A DNA stretch of 64,000 bases from Rotaria macrura. Taxonomy: Eukaryota > Rotifera > Eurotatoria > Philodinida > Philodinidae. This document shows positions 10,051-22,400 of the stretch, piece after piece. Position 1 is the first letter of the stretch. Each line of letters starts with the position of its first letter. The translations under genes and the position numbers were made by a program. A model generated the notes under the pieces. It worked only from the letters and a program-made list of their open reading frames with translations. It was not told the DNA's origin and made no database searches. Location: assembly GCA_900239685.1 (NCBI GenBank), contig OENT01000004.1:372001-436000 (forward strand). Direction: 5' to 3'.

Positions 10051-11722
10051 TCAGCCTGGAAAAAAATAGTATCACACAATATTCTTGATATATCATCTTC
10101 ATAAATCAATATTTTGAGAAATATAATTAAATATTCGGATAGCCCGTGAATTTCTCTATAGCTCTGTATATTTATATTTTGGATTGCACTTGTTCGCTAA
10201 AAATAATTTCAAGTGCAGTAAAATTACCTTCATCGTCAGATTCCTCGGAAATCGATTTTATTTATTTCATTCATTTTTCCAAATTTATTTTTAACATGAA
10301 AACAAGTTGCAACAAAACTAAACAGATAATGTAAAAGTTTACGAAAATTTGTATCAACCTGTACTTTTCCAACCACCATTAACTATTATTTTACTACAAA
10401 TATTGGTTATATTAGTTATATACCCACGCATAATGTCTTGAGGAATCGTACTCCATGCTTGCTCAACTAATTGTTCTAGACGTTGTTGAGAGTTTGGATG
10501 GTTTCTTTGCACGTACCGATTTATCCAAGACCACAAACCCTCAAGAGCATTGAGATCAGTGATAGCGGGATACTTATCCATGGATGTAATAGGATGACTA
10601 AGTAACCAGTCATGTGCTAGTACAGTGGGCTCCGATGTACAACTATCTTGTATGAAATAATATTCTCTTATTTGACGTAGATGTGAATTCAGTGCTGCAG
10701 TTTGTAGATGTTAAACGTGTGTTGCAGTATTAGTTCAACCATTAATGAAAACTAAGTTTGATCGACAATTGTACCATATTGCACCAAATATAACCAAACA
10801 ATATTGAATTCGACTTTGGAAATGTGCTGGTCTTGGACGACCGTATGGAATCCAATAAACTATACCCGAAGCATCAACTTCAAATGCTTTTTCATCACTG
10901 AAGATAACATTCTGCCATCAATCCCTTGCATACGATAAGCAAAAAGTTAATCTTTGTTGTGCATGTGTTGCATTAATTGAAGGTTGAGTTCATGCATGAA
11001 CCGGATTAAAACCTAACGATGAACGGTAATTTCGAATACTTCGAGAAGTAACATGGTGACCAGGCAGTTGAAAAAAACCTGTTACCAATACTGCTCGAAG
11101 TTTCATGCGAGTATCTATACAAAAGTTGTCTTAATGCATGAACGTCATCATCATGTAATATTATACTACGACCCAGTCGGTTCGTTCAATAGCATCGTTG
11201 ATTTCTTGAAATATTTGTACTATGCGATAAACCATTGGAATACTGCAGCCAATAATACGTTCCATTCAACCTACATTTAGTCCTTGATCAAAATTTAATG
11301 AAATAATACGCCAACGGTCACCAACAGATAAATGTCCACTCATTTTGGTTGAACAATTTTCTTTGAGACAGAAGAGAAAATGAAGGGCTATGCGATTCAC
11401 GCACGTGTTCGTTAAGCTAGCTGGTTGGTTTATGTATGTGACAAAATTATATTTTTGAGAGAACAATAAAAAAAATGAAAAAATAAATTTGAAAAAATGA
11501 GTGAAATAAATAAAATCGATTTCCAGGGAATCTGACGATCAAGGTACTTTTACTGCGCTGGAAATTATTTTTTAGCGAACAAGTGCAATCCAAAATATAA
11601 ATATACAGAGCTATAGAGAAATTCACGGGCTATCCGAATATTTAATTATATTTCTCAAAATATTGATTTATGAAGATGATATATCAAGAATATTGTGTGA
11701 CACTATTTTTTTCCAGGGCCGA
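10051..11722 (-). mobile_element. Mariner/Tc1-type DNA transposon with ~245-bp terminal inverted repeats
   Basis: The two ends are long, nearly identical inverted repeats: about 10051-10295 and 11478-11722. They begin TCAG-CCTGGAAAAAAATAGT and TCGGCCCTGGAAAAAAATAGT and share the terminal CACACAATATTC and the inner TAGCGAACAAGTGCAATCC. A TA dinucleotide lies outside each end (10049-10050 and 11723-11724), the target duplication expected for the Tc1/mariner superfamily. The interior encodes a broken DDE transposase on the minus strand. The element is about 1.67 kb; the TIRs are long for the superfamily. Confidence 0.85.
10354..11170 (-). pseudogene. DDE transposase of mariner/Tc1 type, inactivated
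   Basis: Read on the minus strand, the upstream part gives VTSRSIRNYRSSLGF, a helix-turn-helix-like segment. Then comes VIFSDEKAFEVDASG with the first catalytic Asp, IFGAIWYN, and YYFIQDSCTSEPTVLAHDWL with the second Asp. Next is DLNALEGLWSWINRYV, equivalent to the family's D-L-N-P-I-E-x-x-W, and a C-terminal PQDIMRGYI. At least four in-frame stops interrupt it, three of them TGA and one TAA. The interval between second and third acidic residues looks shorter than usual, perhaps a deletion. Not functional. Confidence 0.8.
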
Positions 11723-12263
11723 TATGTTAAAGTACTAATGATTGCCGTCGATTAAAGAATATTCGATTTTGTCAAAATTCGTCGACATTGCTGTCTAAGT
11801 TTTTCATAAAATGCTAATTATGTGAAATAGAAAAGTAGCCCAACGATGAATCTTTTGTTTGGAAGAAAATTTAAAAAAAGATAGCAACGTTTTGTGTCCA
11901 TGAGAATGGTATTTTTATTTTATCAAGCAAAGAAGAATAAGTCGAGTAAAAGGATAATAAAAACGACAAAAAATACAATAAATCAGTGCTAATATTCTTT
12001 AGACAAGCGTACACAAAGCAGTAGAATACAAAGAGGTATTTATTTCTTTTTGTCTGAGCATTCTTAAAACAAACGATAACACCGGAGATATCGAAACGAA
12101 AAAAAAGCAGATCTCGACTGAAAGAAATTAATACATCTTCATATGGATGAATTGATATATATATAAATATGTACGTATGACGACGAAGGAGAAGCCAGGT
12201 CTTCAGATTTCACAAGACGAAATGAGACGATTCAAAAGAGAGAATGTTCATGCCAAAAAGTCA
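11723..12263. other. No gene recognised; 3' flank of ALIX gene
   Basis: AT-rich sequence downstream of the ALIX stop codon. It probably contains the 3' UTR; AATAAA-like words on the minus strand are too common to choose one. Confidence 0.4.
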
Positions 12264-15200
12264 TTATTTCTTTTTTCCGCCGGATTGCGGTTTTTCAACG
12301 CCATAACCTTACAAAGAGAAAGAAATTATTCGATCAAATATTCGAAAAGTAAAACTTTACCTTGTTGTGGATACTGCGGAGCTCCACCCATTGGATACGG
12401 TGGTGCCACTAAAATCAATAGAACACAATGTTATTTCTCATGAAATATATCCCACCGAAACTTACTCGTATTAAAAGGGTTATACGGATTGTAGCCGGGT
12501 GGCATTGGAAAAAATGACTGCATATATGGATTCGGATTTGGTAATGCAGAACCACCTAAAATTAAAGAAATAGCAAAGAAATAGCATGCATAACATTTAT
12601 TATTTATTTCTACCAGGTGTTGCTGTTGTTGGCGGAGCGGCTGGTTCTTGAAATTGTGGCATTCGTGGGGGAGCACTGGATGCATATGGATTTCCTGCTA
12701 AATAAAGACAAGAACAATCATCAGTAATATTTCAATGAAAGTTCATTTTCTACCGGCTTGCTGTGTTGTAGATGGCGCAGGATTTCCACCTACAATGCTT
12801 CGCTGTATATCTGTCATCAAGTCTTCTTTTTCCGTTTTACGAGCAAATACGAAATCGGATACTTTTGTTTGAAATTTCAGTAATAATGGTGTCAGATCAT
12901 TGTAGAACTTGACAAAAAGAAACGAAACTAATGAGTTCTTTTTGCATAAAATAGAAAAAGAGATTTTACTTTCGTTCCTTCCTTCACATTGCTTAATAAT
13001 TCTTGAAAAGCATCATATCCTCGAGCTAAATTCTTTAACATTTCTTCACGGATGTGCGATGATTCGTTTCCTTGTTTTTCATTATGAAATTGTTGATTTG
13101 CACGACGAATATTTTCGATTAATGGCTCTTGTTTCGATAAACTTTCACCGACTTGTTGTCGCAATGGAGTATAGATAGATTCGATTTCATGAACAACAAC
13201 ACTACTTTCATCATTATGATTTCCTTGTTGAAATGCAGCAATTAAACGAGCACGAATGCTATCAGAATCCGTGTTTTTTAATTCCGATTCAATCACTTCA
13301 CGTTCTGCTTTAATTGCTGATACATTTTCCATTAAACGATGCAATTCACGTACAACAAAGGAATCACGTAATGCACCTGCAGCTGTTGCTGACGGAAGTT
13401 CATCAGCTATTTCATGCTAAAATAAATCAATCAAAAAACAACATGAGTGTGAATTTCTAGATTTTCAAAAACCATTGTAAATGAAAACGAAGAACTCCCT
13501 ATCAGAAGTGACTAATATTTACAGTTTTTCGTTATGAAATAATGTTCACATGTAAGAGAAAAGAATCTATGTACTATTTCGTTTAATACGATCAATTTTT
13601 ATTGTTTGAAAATAAGAGGAAAATGTTTGAAGAAATCGGCATATTATAATTTTCAGAATATAAGTAAAAATATCACCGGATTTGTTTACTACTAGAAGAT
13701 GAGAAGATAATGAAAAGAAAAACAAAACTTTTAATATGCTTTTAGACTCCTAGCTGGCAGTTGAAAGCTCCAGAAAAGTGAAATATTTCATTTTTATGAC
13801 ATGGTATCGTGACACTTTTTCACACTGCTCACAAGGTTTCAAAGGGAATTCCTAGTTAATGCAGCAATCTTTCATTTCATATTCTGAAAAGTTGAGTCAA
13901 ACTTTTGATTTCATCTTCAGTTTTTGAGAAATCTCGAAATTCCATTAGATAATAAATCTGATATACAACTTCACCGACTATTCTAAGTCCTGTTTAGATT
14001 GACTCAAGTTTTCGATTAAGTATTTCAAAAAAAGAAATACACTAGTCTTATACATCGGACTGACAGTCTATGCTATGACTAAAGACATGTACAGGTCCCG
14101 ATTAGAATCTTATGAAATGAAGTTAACAAAATTTAATTATCAAAATCCAAGACAACTTCGGTTATAATCATAGTATTTTAACGATTCTAGTACTTCTATA
14201 ATTATTTAGAAAAAAAGAATTATTGATAAAAGAATATGGTTTGAATTCGAAGGAAAGTAATTTATTGACGTATACGACTAGTTATCTTTCATTTTTTAGA
14301 TTTCTATTTCATTTTTAGAATAATTACCGTTTGTTTACTAAGTAGAACAATACAATCTCGATTCATTCGATATTTTTCTTGAACAATTTTATCTGCATTG
14401 ATGGCATTTTGTATAATATCCATGTATTTTTTAGCTTCTTCACGTAATGGAATAGTCAACGTTGACGATACGGTACGAGTCCAACGTTCTCTAAATTGAT
14501 TGCGTAATTCGGTATCACCTCGTTCTTCATCATCTAACATACGATTAGTCTAATAATAGGAATAAAGAACATGAAGACTTCAACACTCTTAGAAAACAAC
14601 TATTACCTCATCGAGAATTTCTTTATTTCGCTTTAGTGACTCAGGTAAGTCATTGATCATTTGATCTAATGTATGAATACCACCCTGTCGTTTTATTTCA
14701 TTGGCTTTTTCATTGACGGATGGTGGAATTTGACGACCACCACTATCTTCAATAGCAGCTGGTAAATTCATTGAAGCTAAAACTCTGCAGAAAAAATAAT
14801 GTAAATGTAATAGCAGCAATGTAAAATTCTTATCACTAATAAACATACGAATTGAGAACATTAGTTGCTTCTCGAAGTCGATTAACTTCAATATTCATTA
14901 TTTCCGCTCGTTTTGCACTAAATGCAGCAAATGCATTATTCAATGCGATTGGAACAAGTGATGCAAATAGATCTAAACAAAATATTTGTATATCGCAAAA
15001 ATAGGTCATTAATTATTCAAATACCTTTGAAATCCGGTGTTAATGGAAATGTTACTGCCAATGGTTTAGCTATTGCCTGACCCAAAATAGCATCAAGCGT
15101 TTTTGGATCTGGCAAGCGTTCATTATAAACAAAATCATTATCTTTATGTGCAGCAGCTGCCACCTTCGTAATTTCATCCTGATTTGCACGAAGTATTGGT

Positions 15201-18200
15201 GTAAAAGCAGATATTGTACATTTACTAACGGCTTGATCGGCAAAGTCTTTAGCACGCTAGATTAAAATAGAACATTCATAACTTTATGATTTAGAAAGTC
15301 GTCAAATTAGACATGAACATATTCTGAGTTCAATCCTTTTTTCTTTGTGAACAGCAATTTTCTTGGCAAGGTCTGCGATGTGTGGGGATGGGAGGGGGCT
15401 AGCTGCCCTCCCCCCCGCCCCCACCATTTTTCAGCATGTCTCAGACAGACTGTCTGCCAAATGTTTTTCGTGGTATATCTGCGAAAATTTCTAAAGAATC
15501 TAGTTTTCTGAGAATCTCATAATAGATAGTGCATATTTCACTGTTACCTTTCTCATACTGTGAGTTGTCTGCTGAATCTTCTAGATTTTCAAGCTAGTGT
15601 ATAGAATATCGTCGTTTCAGCGCGCGTCTAGTAGCCTGCTGAGCTGTAAATTACACGAGATGTTCATTCTTAGACATTCGAAATAGATAATCTGTTTCAG
15701 ATTACTGTAAATTAAATATAAAGAACTTCTATAGAAATGACTGCCTGGGAAAATTTCTGAGCACTATCTGCCAAAACACTTAGCCCCTACCACTCCCAAA
15801 AACAATCGAGAGCTTTTTTCTTAATAAAATATAGGCTCTGTCTGTCAAATCGTTTATTCAATTAAGTTTGGGTTTGTGAAGTAATGCTTTTGTCTTCTAG
15901 AAAAATTTATTCTTGCTAAAAAGCGACACTCTTTCGGAAAAAAAGAGTCCAATAATGCTAATGTGTACGCTGTAAAATTCTATTTGATTCAGATGTTCAG
16001 GAGAATATTTATATATTAACAGACAAGATTTTTCTCATCATTGATTTTTACGCTAATTGGCAGATATCGTGCAAGATTCATGGTTGTAAATAACTTTATA
16101 ATATCTTCGAACGTCAAAATCAGAGTAATTATGAATCTTCCAATAAAAACAAATTGGTTAAGGTGTTCCGAGTTTCGAGATGAACATGATTGTAAATTTT
16201 TTTAGTAATTCAAGTCTTTTATTATTTAGCAAGTACAATTGTCTTCTTCGAGTTAGTTTTTCAAGGAAACTGTTTCAATTAATAGTATTTGATTACTACA
16301 AACATTTGAACCCATGTCATATCATTTGTGTATTATCATTAAAGCTAATATTTAACAAAAAAAATGCTATGCTAGACAGAATTCTTTCAGTTGCTAATAA
16401 TACCTTAACTATAGAAAGATTAGCTCAATAAAATTTCATATTCTCCATATGATATTACACTTCTCTTGCTTTGAAATTATGTCATAAACGAACGAACAAA
16501 CGAAAGATGTCTTTTAAGAATATCACTTACGTCAAAACGTGCGACTTTGAGTCCATATTTTCGATCAGCTTGAGCTTGATTACCAGCATGGTATTCGGTT
16601 TTTGATTGAAATAATAAGTTTTTGACAAACATAATATTGACATAATTCTAAAATAAGCGAATCAAATGTTAACAAATGCTCATGTTTTCTTCGATCAACA
16701 ATAATACAAAAATTAAAATGGTTTATCACGTTTGAATAATTAATGGTAGACCTTATGGGACGTGCTGTTTTCTATTTTTTAAATTACCGCTGATTTATAT
16801 CTCAGGATTTAATTATTTCTCATATTTGAATGTAAAACATATGACAAGAGAAAAATCAAAAATTTTCATGCAAGTAAAATAGATTGTTTCGAAAGAAAAA
16901 CTTAACACGCATGCCTGAGTGTATTTTATATCAATGTAGATTGAATTTAAAAGTGAGCATTAGGAGAGATCATTGCGAAATTCTTCTTTCATAATTGTGT
17001 AAGCCTTCATTATAAATACAGACATGTATTGAACAAACTAGACACTATTTGCGCTATGTAATAATAGCATTGGAAAATAAAATTGATCTCAAATGTCCGT
17101 GTTAACCTAATCGACCATAAAAATTCTGAATAATGTTTTTCAAACATAGTCTATTTTCACTATCATCTTTGGCTATTAGACTAGTTTATATGTATCTGAT
17201 TCATTATTTCTTTTTGATGGAGATTTCTTGCAAAAAGTTAACGAAAGTCTTTGTACAAATCCTAGTTTTCTCATAAGCAAATCTTTCTTTTTCAAGACAA
17301 TCCAATCCTTTTTTCATGCATTTAAATAATACTGATAGATTGAAATTGACTATACTTCGTAGTTACAGATTGGGAACATGCTATGAATGATTATATAAGT
17401 GTAAGAACAACCTAGTCGTCGATTGATTTTTTTCAATAACTAAAATATATGCAAAAATCTATATTCAAATAAAATCCATCGTTTACTAAATACTTATTTA
17501 AACTGGAAAGGTGAAGAAATGCTAAATATGTTTTCTTCTTCTACTATCTGCTATCGATTGAATGTTATCCATACTTTCGCTTATCATGTCTAACTATTCT
17601 ATAATTAGTATACAACAAAAAATGTTTCTCAATATCCAATGAAAATTATTCAAATTCTATTTCAAAGTATCATTGACCGATGAATGAAATACTCTGCTTT
17701 GCTATTGAAACAATATGTATTATGTGTACTCACATGGTTAACTAATAACTTGAAAATTGTTCTTATGCTTCGATTATTCAGCGCTGTAGTTAGAAGTAAA
17801 TTAATATTCTAAGTTTTATCCGCTATAGATATAGAGACAGTTCTTAAAGGCATTGTTTACATCTAAAACAAGCTTCAGTTCCTTAGAGTTGTCTCTATTC
17901 TACTATATATATATTCATGGAAATTTTTAGTCAAATAGAAAGCTAGTTCTACTTTGATGACACTATTCTTTATGAAATCATAATTCCTTCTTCGTGATAA
18001 GGCTAGAGCACGAAGTTCTTTCATAAGATTCATACTACATAACACATATATAATTGATATAGACACGATTACTCAGCGGGAGTACTTCTTGTAATTGACA
18101 TCTTTTTCTTCAGCGAGTAACAAATATTTTAGCTTTCATAATTCCTGAGAATCGAATATACTAACTTCTGGTATAATCTTTTTGGCACTTTCAGTTTTAG

Positions 18201-18991
18201 CTGACGTATAAGCTTCCTTGTAACATTCAGCAGCATGTGCAGCAACTTTAGCTGCCACTTCATCTAAATAAATAAAAGCATTGTCTATTTACAAGAGAAA
18301 TCTGTTTTCTAACCTTTAAAACTAGCTGATTTCATATAAACAAGTTCAGCTGCTTGAGCTAGCATTAACCATGAAATACTTGCTAATACTGAAGGTTCAA
18401 AATCGACAGATAAATCGGACAGTGAATTTGCATTGACATAATCTTTTAAAAATGAGAAGACGCCCGATGCTAATTGAAAGTACTTCAATGCTGTTTTCAT
18501 TTGTTCATCTATGGATAAATTTTGTACTAATGCTAATTCACTATATGCATGACCAATATTGAAAAGTACACATGCCTTTTCATAAGCTAATTTCCATGAA
18601 CCATTCGTTTTCTGTTTACTACCAAACAAACTTCCACCGCTAACGAAAGCATCTTGCCATTTAAAATAAATTCGTATTTGATTTTCTGTTATCGGTAATT
18701 TATATTCGATGGCATGTAATTGATCATGATATCTAGATGAAGCACATAGTAACGAATTCTTATATTTTTAAATCATCTGTCATCCTACCTGAGTAGTTTT
18801 GAACAGTCATCTCTATAGTTGCTACGAAGCAATGCTTCAGCACGGAGTGCATTCAGACCATCAACAGATGCTGAATGATCTTCTTTATCACCAAATGTTT
18901 CTTTAATAAATTTCTTTATTGATACTGATACATTAACATCGAAGGGTTTTTTAGCCGGTATAGTAAGTAAATGATTTGGATTTGCAGCCAT
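12264..18991 (-). CDS. PDCD6IP: ALIX / programmed cell death 6-interacting protein (BRO1 domain)
   Basis: ALIX links cargo and ESCRT-I to ESCRT-III (CHMP4) in endosomal sorting, cytokinetic abscission and membrane repair. Fourteen exons were read on the minus strand: 18991-18789, 18732-18314, 18263-18166, 16647-16531, 15256-15025, 14972-14849, 14784-14607, 14549-14328, 13416-12970, 12907-12754, 12697-12614, 12555-12466, 12408-12361, 12307-12264. They join to 2460 nt, 819 residues (human ALIX is about 870). Residues 1-360 are the BRO1 domain (the start [19 protein letters not shown], then Y-H-D-Q-L and A-C-V-L-F-N-I-G). About 360-700 are the helical V domain, and 720-819 a Pro/Gly/Tyr-rich tail ending GGKKK. 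A 3' splice-like AG lies at 19007-19008, 16 nt before the ATG. Three introns are 0.9-1.5 kb, the rest 50-64 nt. It is divergent from TUBGCP3. Confidence 0.93.
15385..15427. repeat. G-run/C-run hairpin inside ALIX intron
   Basis: A G-rich arm (GGGGATGGGAGGGGG) is followed by CTAGCTG and a C-rich arm (CCCTCCCCCCCGCCCCCA). The arms can pair, and the G arm alone has the spacing of a G-quadruplex. It stands out in otherwise AT-rich intron sequence. Confidence 0.6.
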
Positions 18992-19450
18992 AATACAATC
19001 TATTATCTAAATTGAACAAAAAAATCAAACGACTGTACAGTAAGTTGATACATGTCTACTAATTTCGGTTGTTGTTTTTAACCTTATCGTGGTAAAAGTT
19101 TTAAGAAAAGAATGATTTTCAAGTGCATGACATGAATTTTTGGTCGATCGTCATCCTTATTCATCTATACTTTTTTCTCAAACAATCAACAATGAGTCAG
19201 AAAGAACTTTTGACCAATAATATTTCAAAAAATATATAGATGGCTCATTGCCAAGAGTATCAATAAAGAAAATATTATTATACTATGAAGGCTATAATAA
19301 AGAATATATATATATATATATATATACGTATATTATAAATACAAAATAAAAGAAAAGTGATTAATCATATTTCTTTTGATGACTCATTCGAAGTGTTTGT
19401 CAAATATATATATCAGACGTATAACAGTTTCGTTTACTTCGCCAGCAGCA
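18992..19450. promoter_or_regulatory. Shared intergenic region of ALIX and TUBGCP3
   Basis: The two genes start 460 bp apart on opposite strands, so the region must carry both promoters. It contains a (TA)n tract at 19304-19326 and splice-acceptor-like sites just before each ATG (19007-19008 on the minus strand, 19444-19445 on the plus strand). No TATA box or motif can be named with confidence. Confidence 0.5.
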
Positions 19451-22400
19451 ATGGCTGGTTCTCAATTAGCTTTAGTAAAAAATCTATGTCTTTGCTATTG
19501 TGATAATAAGCCTGGTATAATAGATGCATTCAAATAATACAATTGATTCAGTTTTCTGTTTTTTTTGTTTAAAATTCAATAGAAATTTTGGACAAAACTG
19601 TTAATACAGTTGCGCATTTATTACATTCGTAAGTTCAAATATTGATACAATGGTTGTTGTTGTTTACATTTTTGAATAATTTATAGTGAGCATGGAAATA
19701 CTTATCAAGATGACATACGATTACTCGATAAAATTTGGAAACATTGTATGAAATATAGGTTTAAGAATAATGGTTCGTTTGAAATACGTTTTGTTTAGTT
19801 CAAAAATATGGACGAAATCAAGAAATGCTTCGCTTCGGTCAAATTTATGCTCGAATTAATAAACTTGTACGTTCTTGATCTAGAACAATGTTTGAATTTT
19901 TCTAGCTGTCAATGTCTACATATACTGATGTGTATGTACATAGAAGAGAAAGACTTAGACTAGTGCTTATTTGAAAATCGTATGGAATTTTATCTTTGAA
20001 TTCCTAGTGTAAAATCGTTTTCTCAAAAGGAACGATATTCTCAAGAGATTTACACATATATTAATTACAAAAAACAAAGATTCCAAATTCCTATCGTTTG
20101 AGATTTAAAACAGATAAGACTATGGCATGTCGTGGAATGTTTCTCCTAAACGAGTCAGAGCTTATTTGAATTATGCTATATTTAGATACGAGACTTTTTT
20201 TTTCGATCAAAAATCTGAATTATCATTAGCTATTTGTTTCGTGTTTAATATTGTAGGATTCATAGTTAATTAGCACGACTACTAGCTGTTGATTACATAC
20301 TTGATTTTTCAAATTCAATTTAAAACGAGTTGAACTGTTGAAATCTATCAAGTCTAGCCATGCTATTGTTCGAACCTCAACAAATTCGTTTAGAAAATGT
20401 CATGCATTGATTATTTCTAAATACTGAAAGACTTCTTATATTCTAGTATGATAGTACACTTCCCAATAGACATAGAGCATAGGAAAACAACTGTTTTACT
20501 TTATCACTTAAGCTATAATAGATTGCTTTGAATTCAGAACTTAGTTTTTTAGGCTTATGTTCGTATGAGAATTCGCAAATACCTTGATCGATTAGTCCTA
20601 ATATCTTCATAATTGCATTATTTGTGATAAGCATTGCTTGTCTTAAACTTGAAATACATATATCGCACTGTTGGATTGACTATCTAATCTAGATGTAAAT
20701 CAATTGCCATTATAAGAGACTATTTTCAGCTGAAGAATACGATGGGTGCATAAGAGAAGGCATGTTGAATAGATTAATTTCAAGAAAAATCTCATGTGCA
20801 ACTTAGTCATTTGAATCAACTACATCTCAGCTTCAAAATTGAAAATCTTAACCGTTTCAGTTCAATCTTTTTCCTTGGCATTCAAAATTCTTATGCATCG
20901 TTGCGTTAGGTTTTCTTTTAGGAAAATGTGATAAACAAGAATGAATCACAATGTAAGACTTTCATAGTTGTCTACTGTCAAGAGAATTTTAGAAATATAG
21001 TTTGTAGATTTGGTCCCCACCAGTTCCTCCGTTACAATTTTCTCGACCATGGACCGATTTATAAAGCTCGACGTTTTTGATTCTTTTATTTTTAGAAAGT
21101 ACTCAAAGTACGTCTAGAAACACTACAATTTCTTTATGCATTAGCTGATACAGCATCAACTGAATATCATCATGATTCAATAAATCGTCCGATACCAACT
21201 TCATCAGCTAGTAGTTTTGACATTCCATCGTTTTCTCTTTTGTCTATTCAACCGGCATCATCGAGTATAAAAGAAAATGGTTTTTCACAAAATTCATCTC
21301 ATATAAAATCCTCAACATCGTTACAAAAACTTCTTCATCATACTCATGACGATGAAAGCTCATTATCATCAAAAGTACATCTTCGTACAATCGCAAACAG
21401 TAATAATGAAATAGAAAATCTCTCATCAATCAAACGAGATACTGATGAATCACGTATACTACGTGAACTTTTATTTGGCATGCAAGGTATTGAAACACCT
21501 CGTTTATCATCCAACGATTCAAGTATCGATCGTTGTACACGATCGTTAATAAATCGTTTTCTTGAATGTGGATGGCTCTATGAAAAAATTCGAAAAATAA
21601 TTAATTCACCAACAACAAGTCTTGTTGCACAAGCATTTATTGCTAATTTATCAAGTGAACTACGTGAATATCATCGACTTATTTCTGTGATTGAACAACA
21701 GGTAACAGATAGTCAGTGTTTCATTTTTATTTAACTTGTGTTTTTCGTTGTATCTTTCTTTCTTTGTTTCTATCCAGGAAAATATACCTGGTATGGTTTC
21801 ATTAAAAAAACTTCACGTTTGGATTTGCACACCAATACAACGTTTAAAATGTCTTGCAGCTATAGCCGACTCGTGCCAAGGTTGGTTGTACCGGAAGATT
21901 CGAAAAAGAAATTTTCATTTTGCATTGTATCTGTAGGTAAAAAAGGTGGACAACTTTTATCTATACTATACATGCATAGTCAACATGGTGATCCATTACA
22001 ACAATCTATACTTTATCCATTACTTTACAATTGTACCATACCCATACGTGATATGATTGTTGAGTGGATATGTAATGGTATAATTAATGATCCTTATCAA
22101 GAATTTTTCGTTTCAACTGATAAAATGGTAAGCGAAGAAAAACTATGGTACGATAAATATACACTACGTGTACCAATGGTGCCATCTTTCATATCGATGG
22201 AGCAAGCAAAAAAAATTTGGATTACAGGAAAATCAATCAATTTTTTACGTGTTGTTTGTAAAGATCGAACTATGTTACAAATTAATAAAACGCCTGCTTC
22301 ATGTACGTACAAATTCCCTACAAGATATAAATCGTGATTATTGGAATTTCTAACCGAATATCTAAGTTAATTGAATCATTTTTCAATCAAGTGTGAAAAC

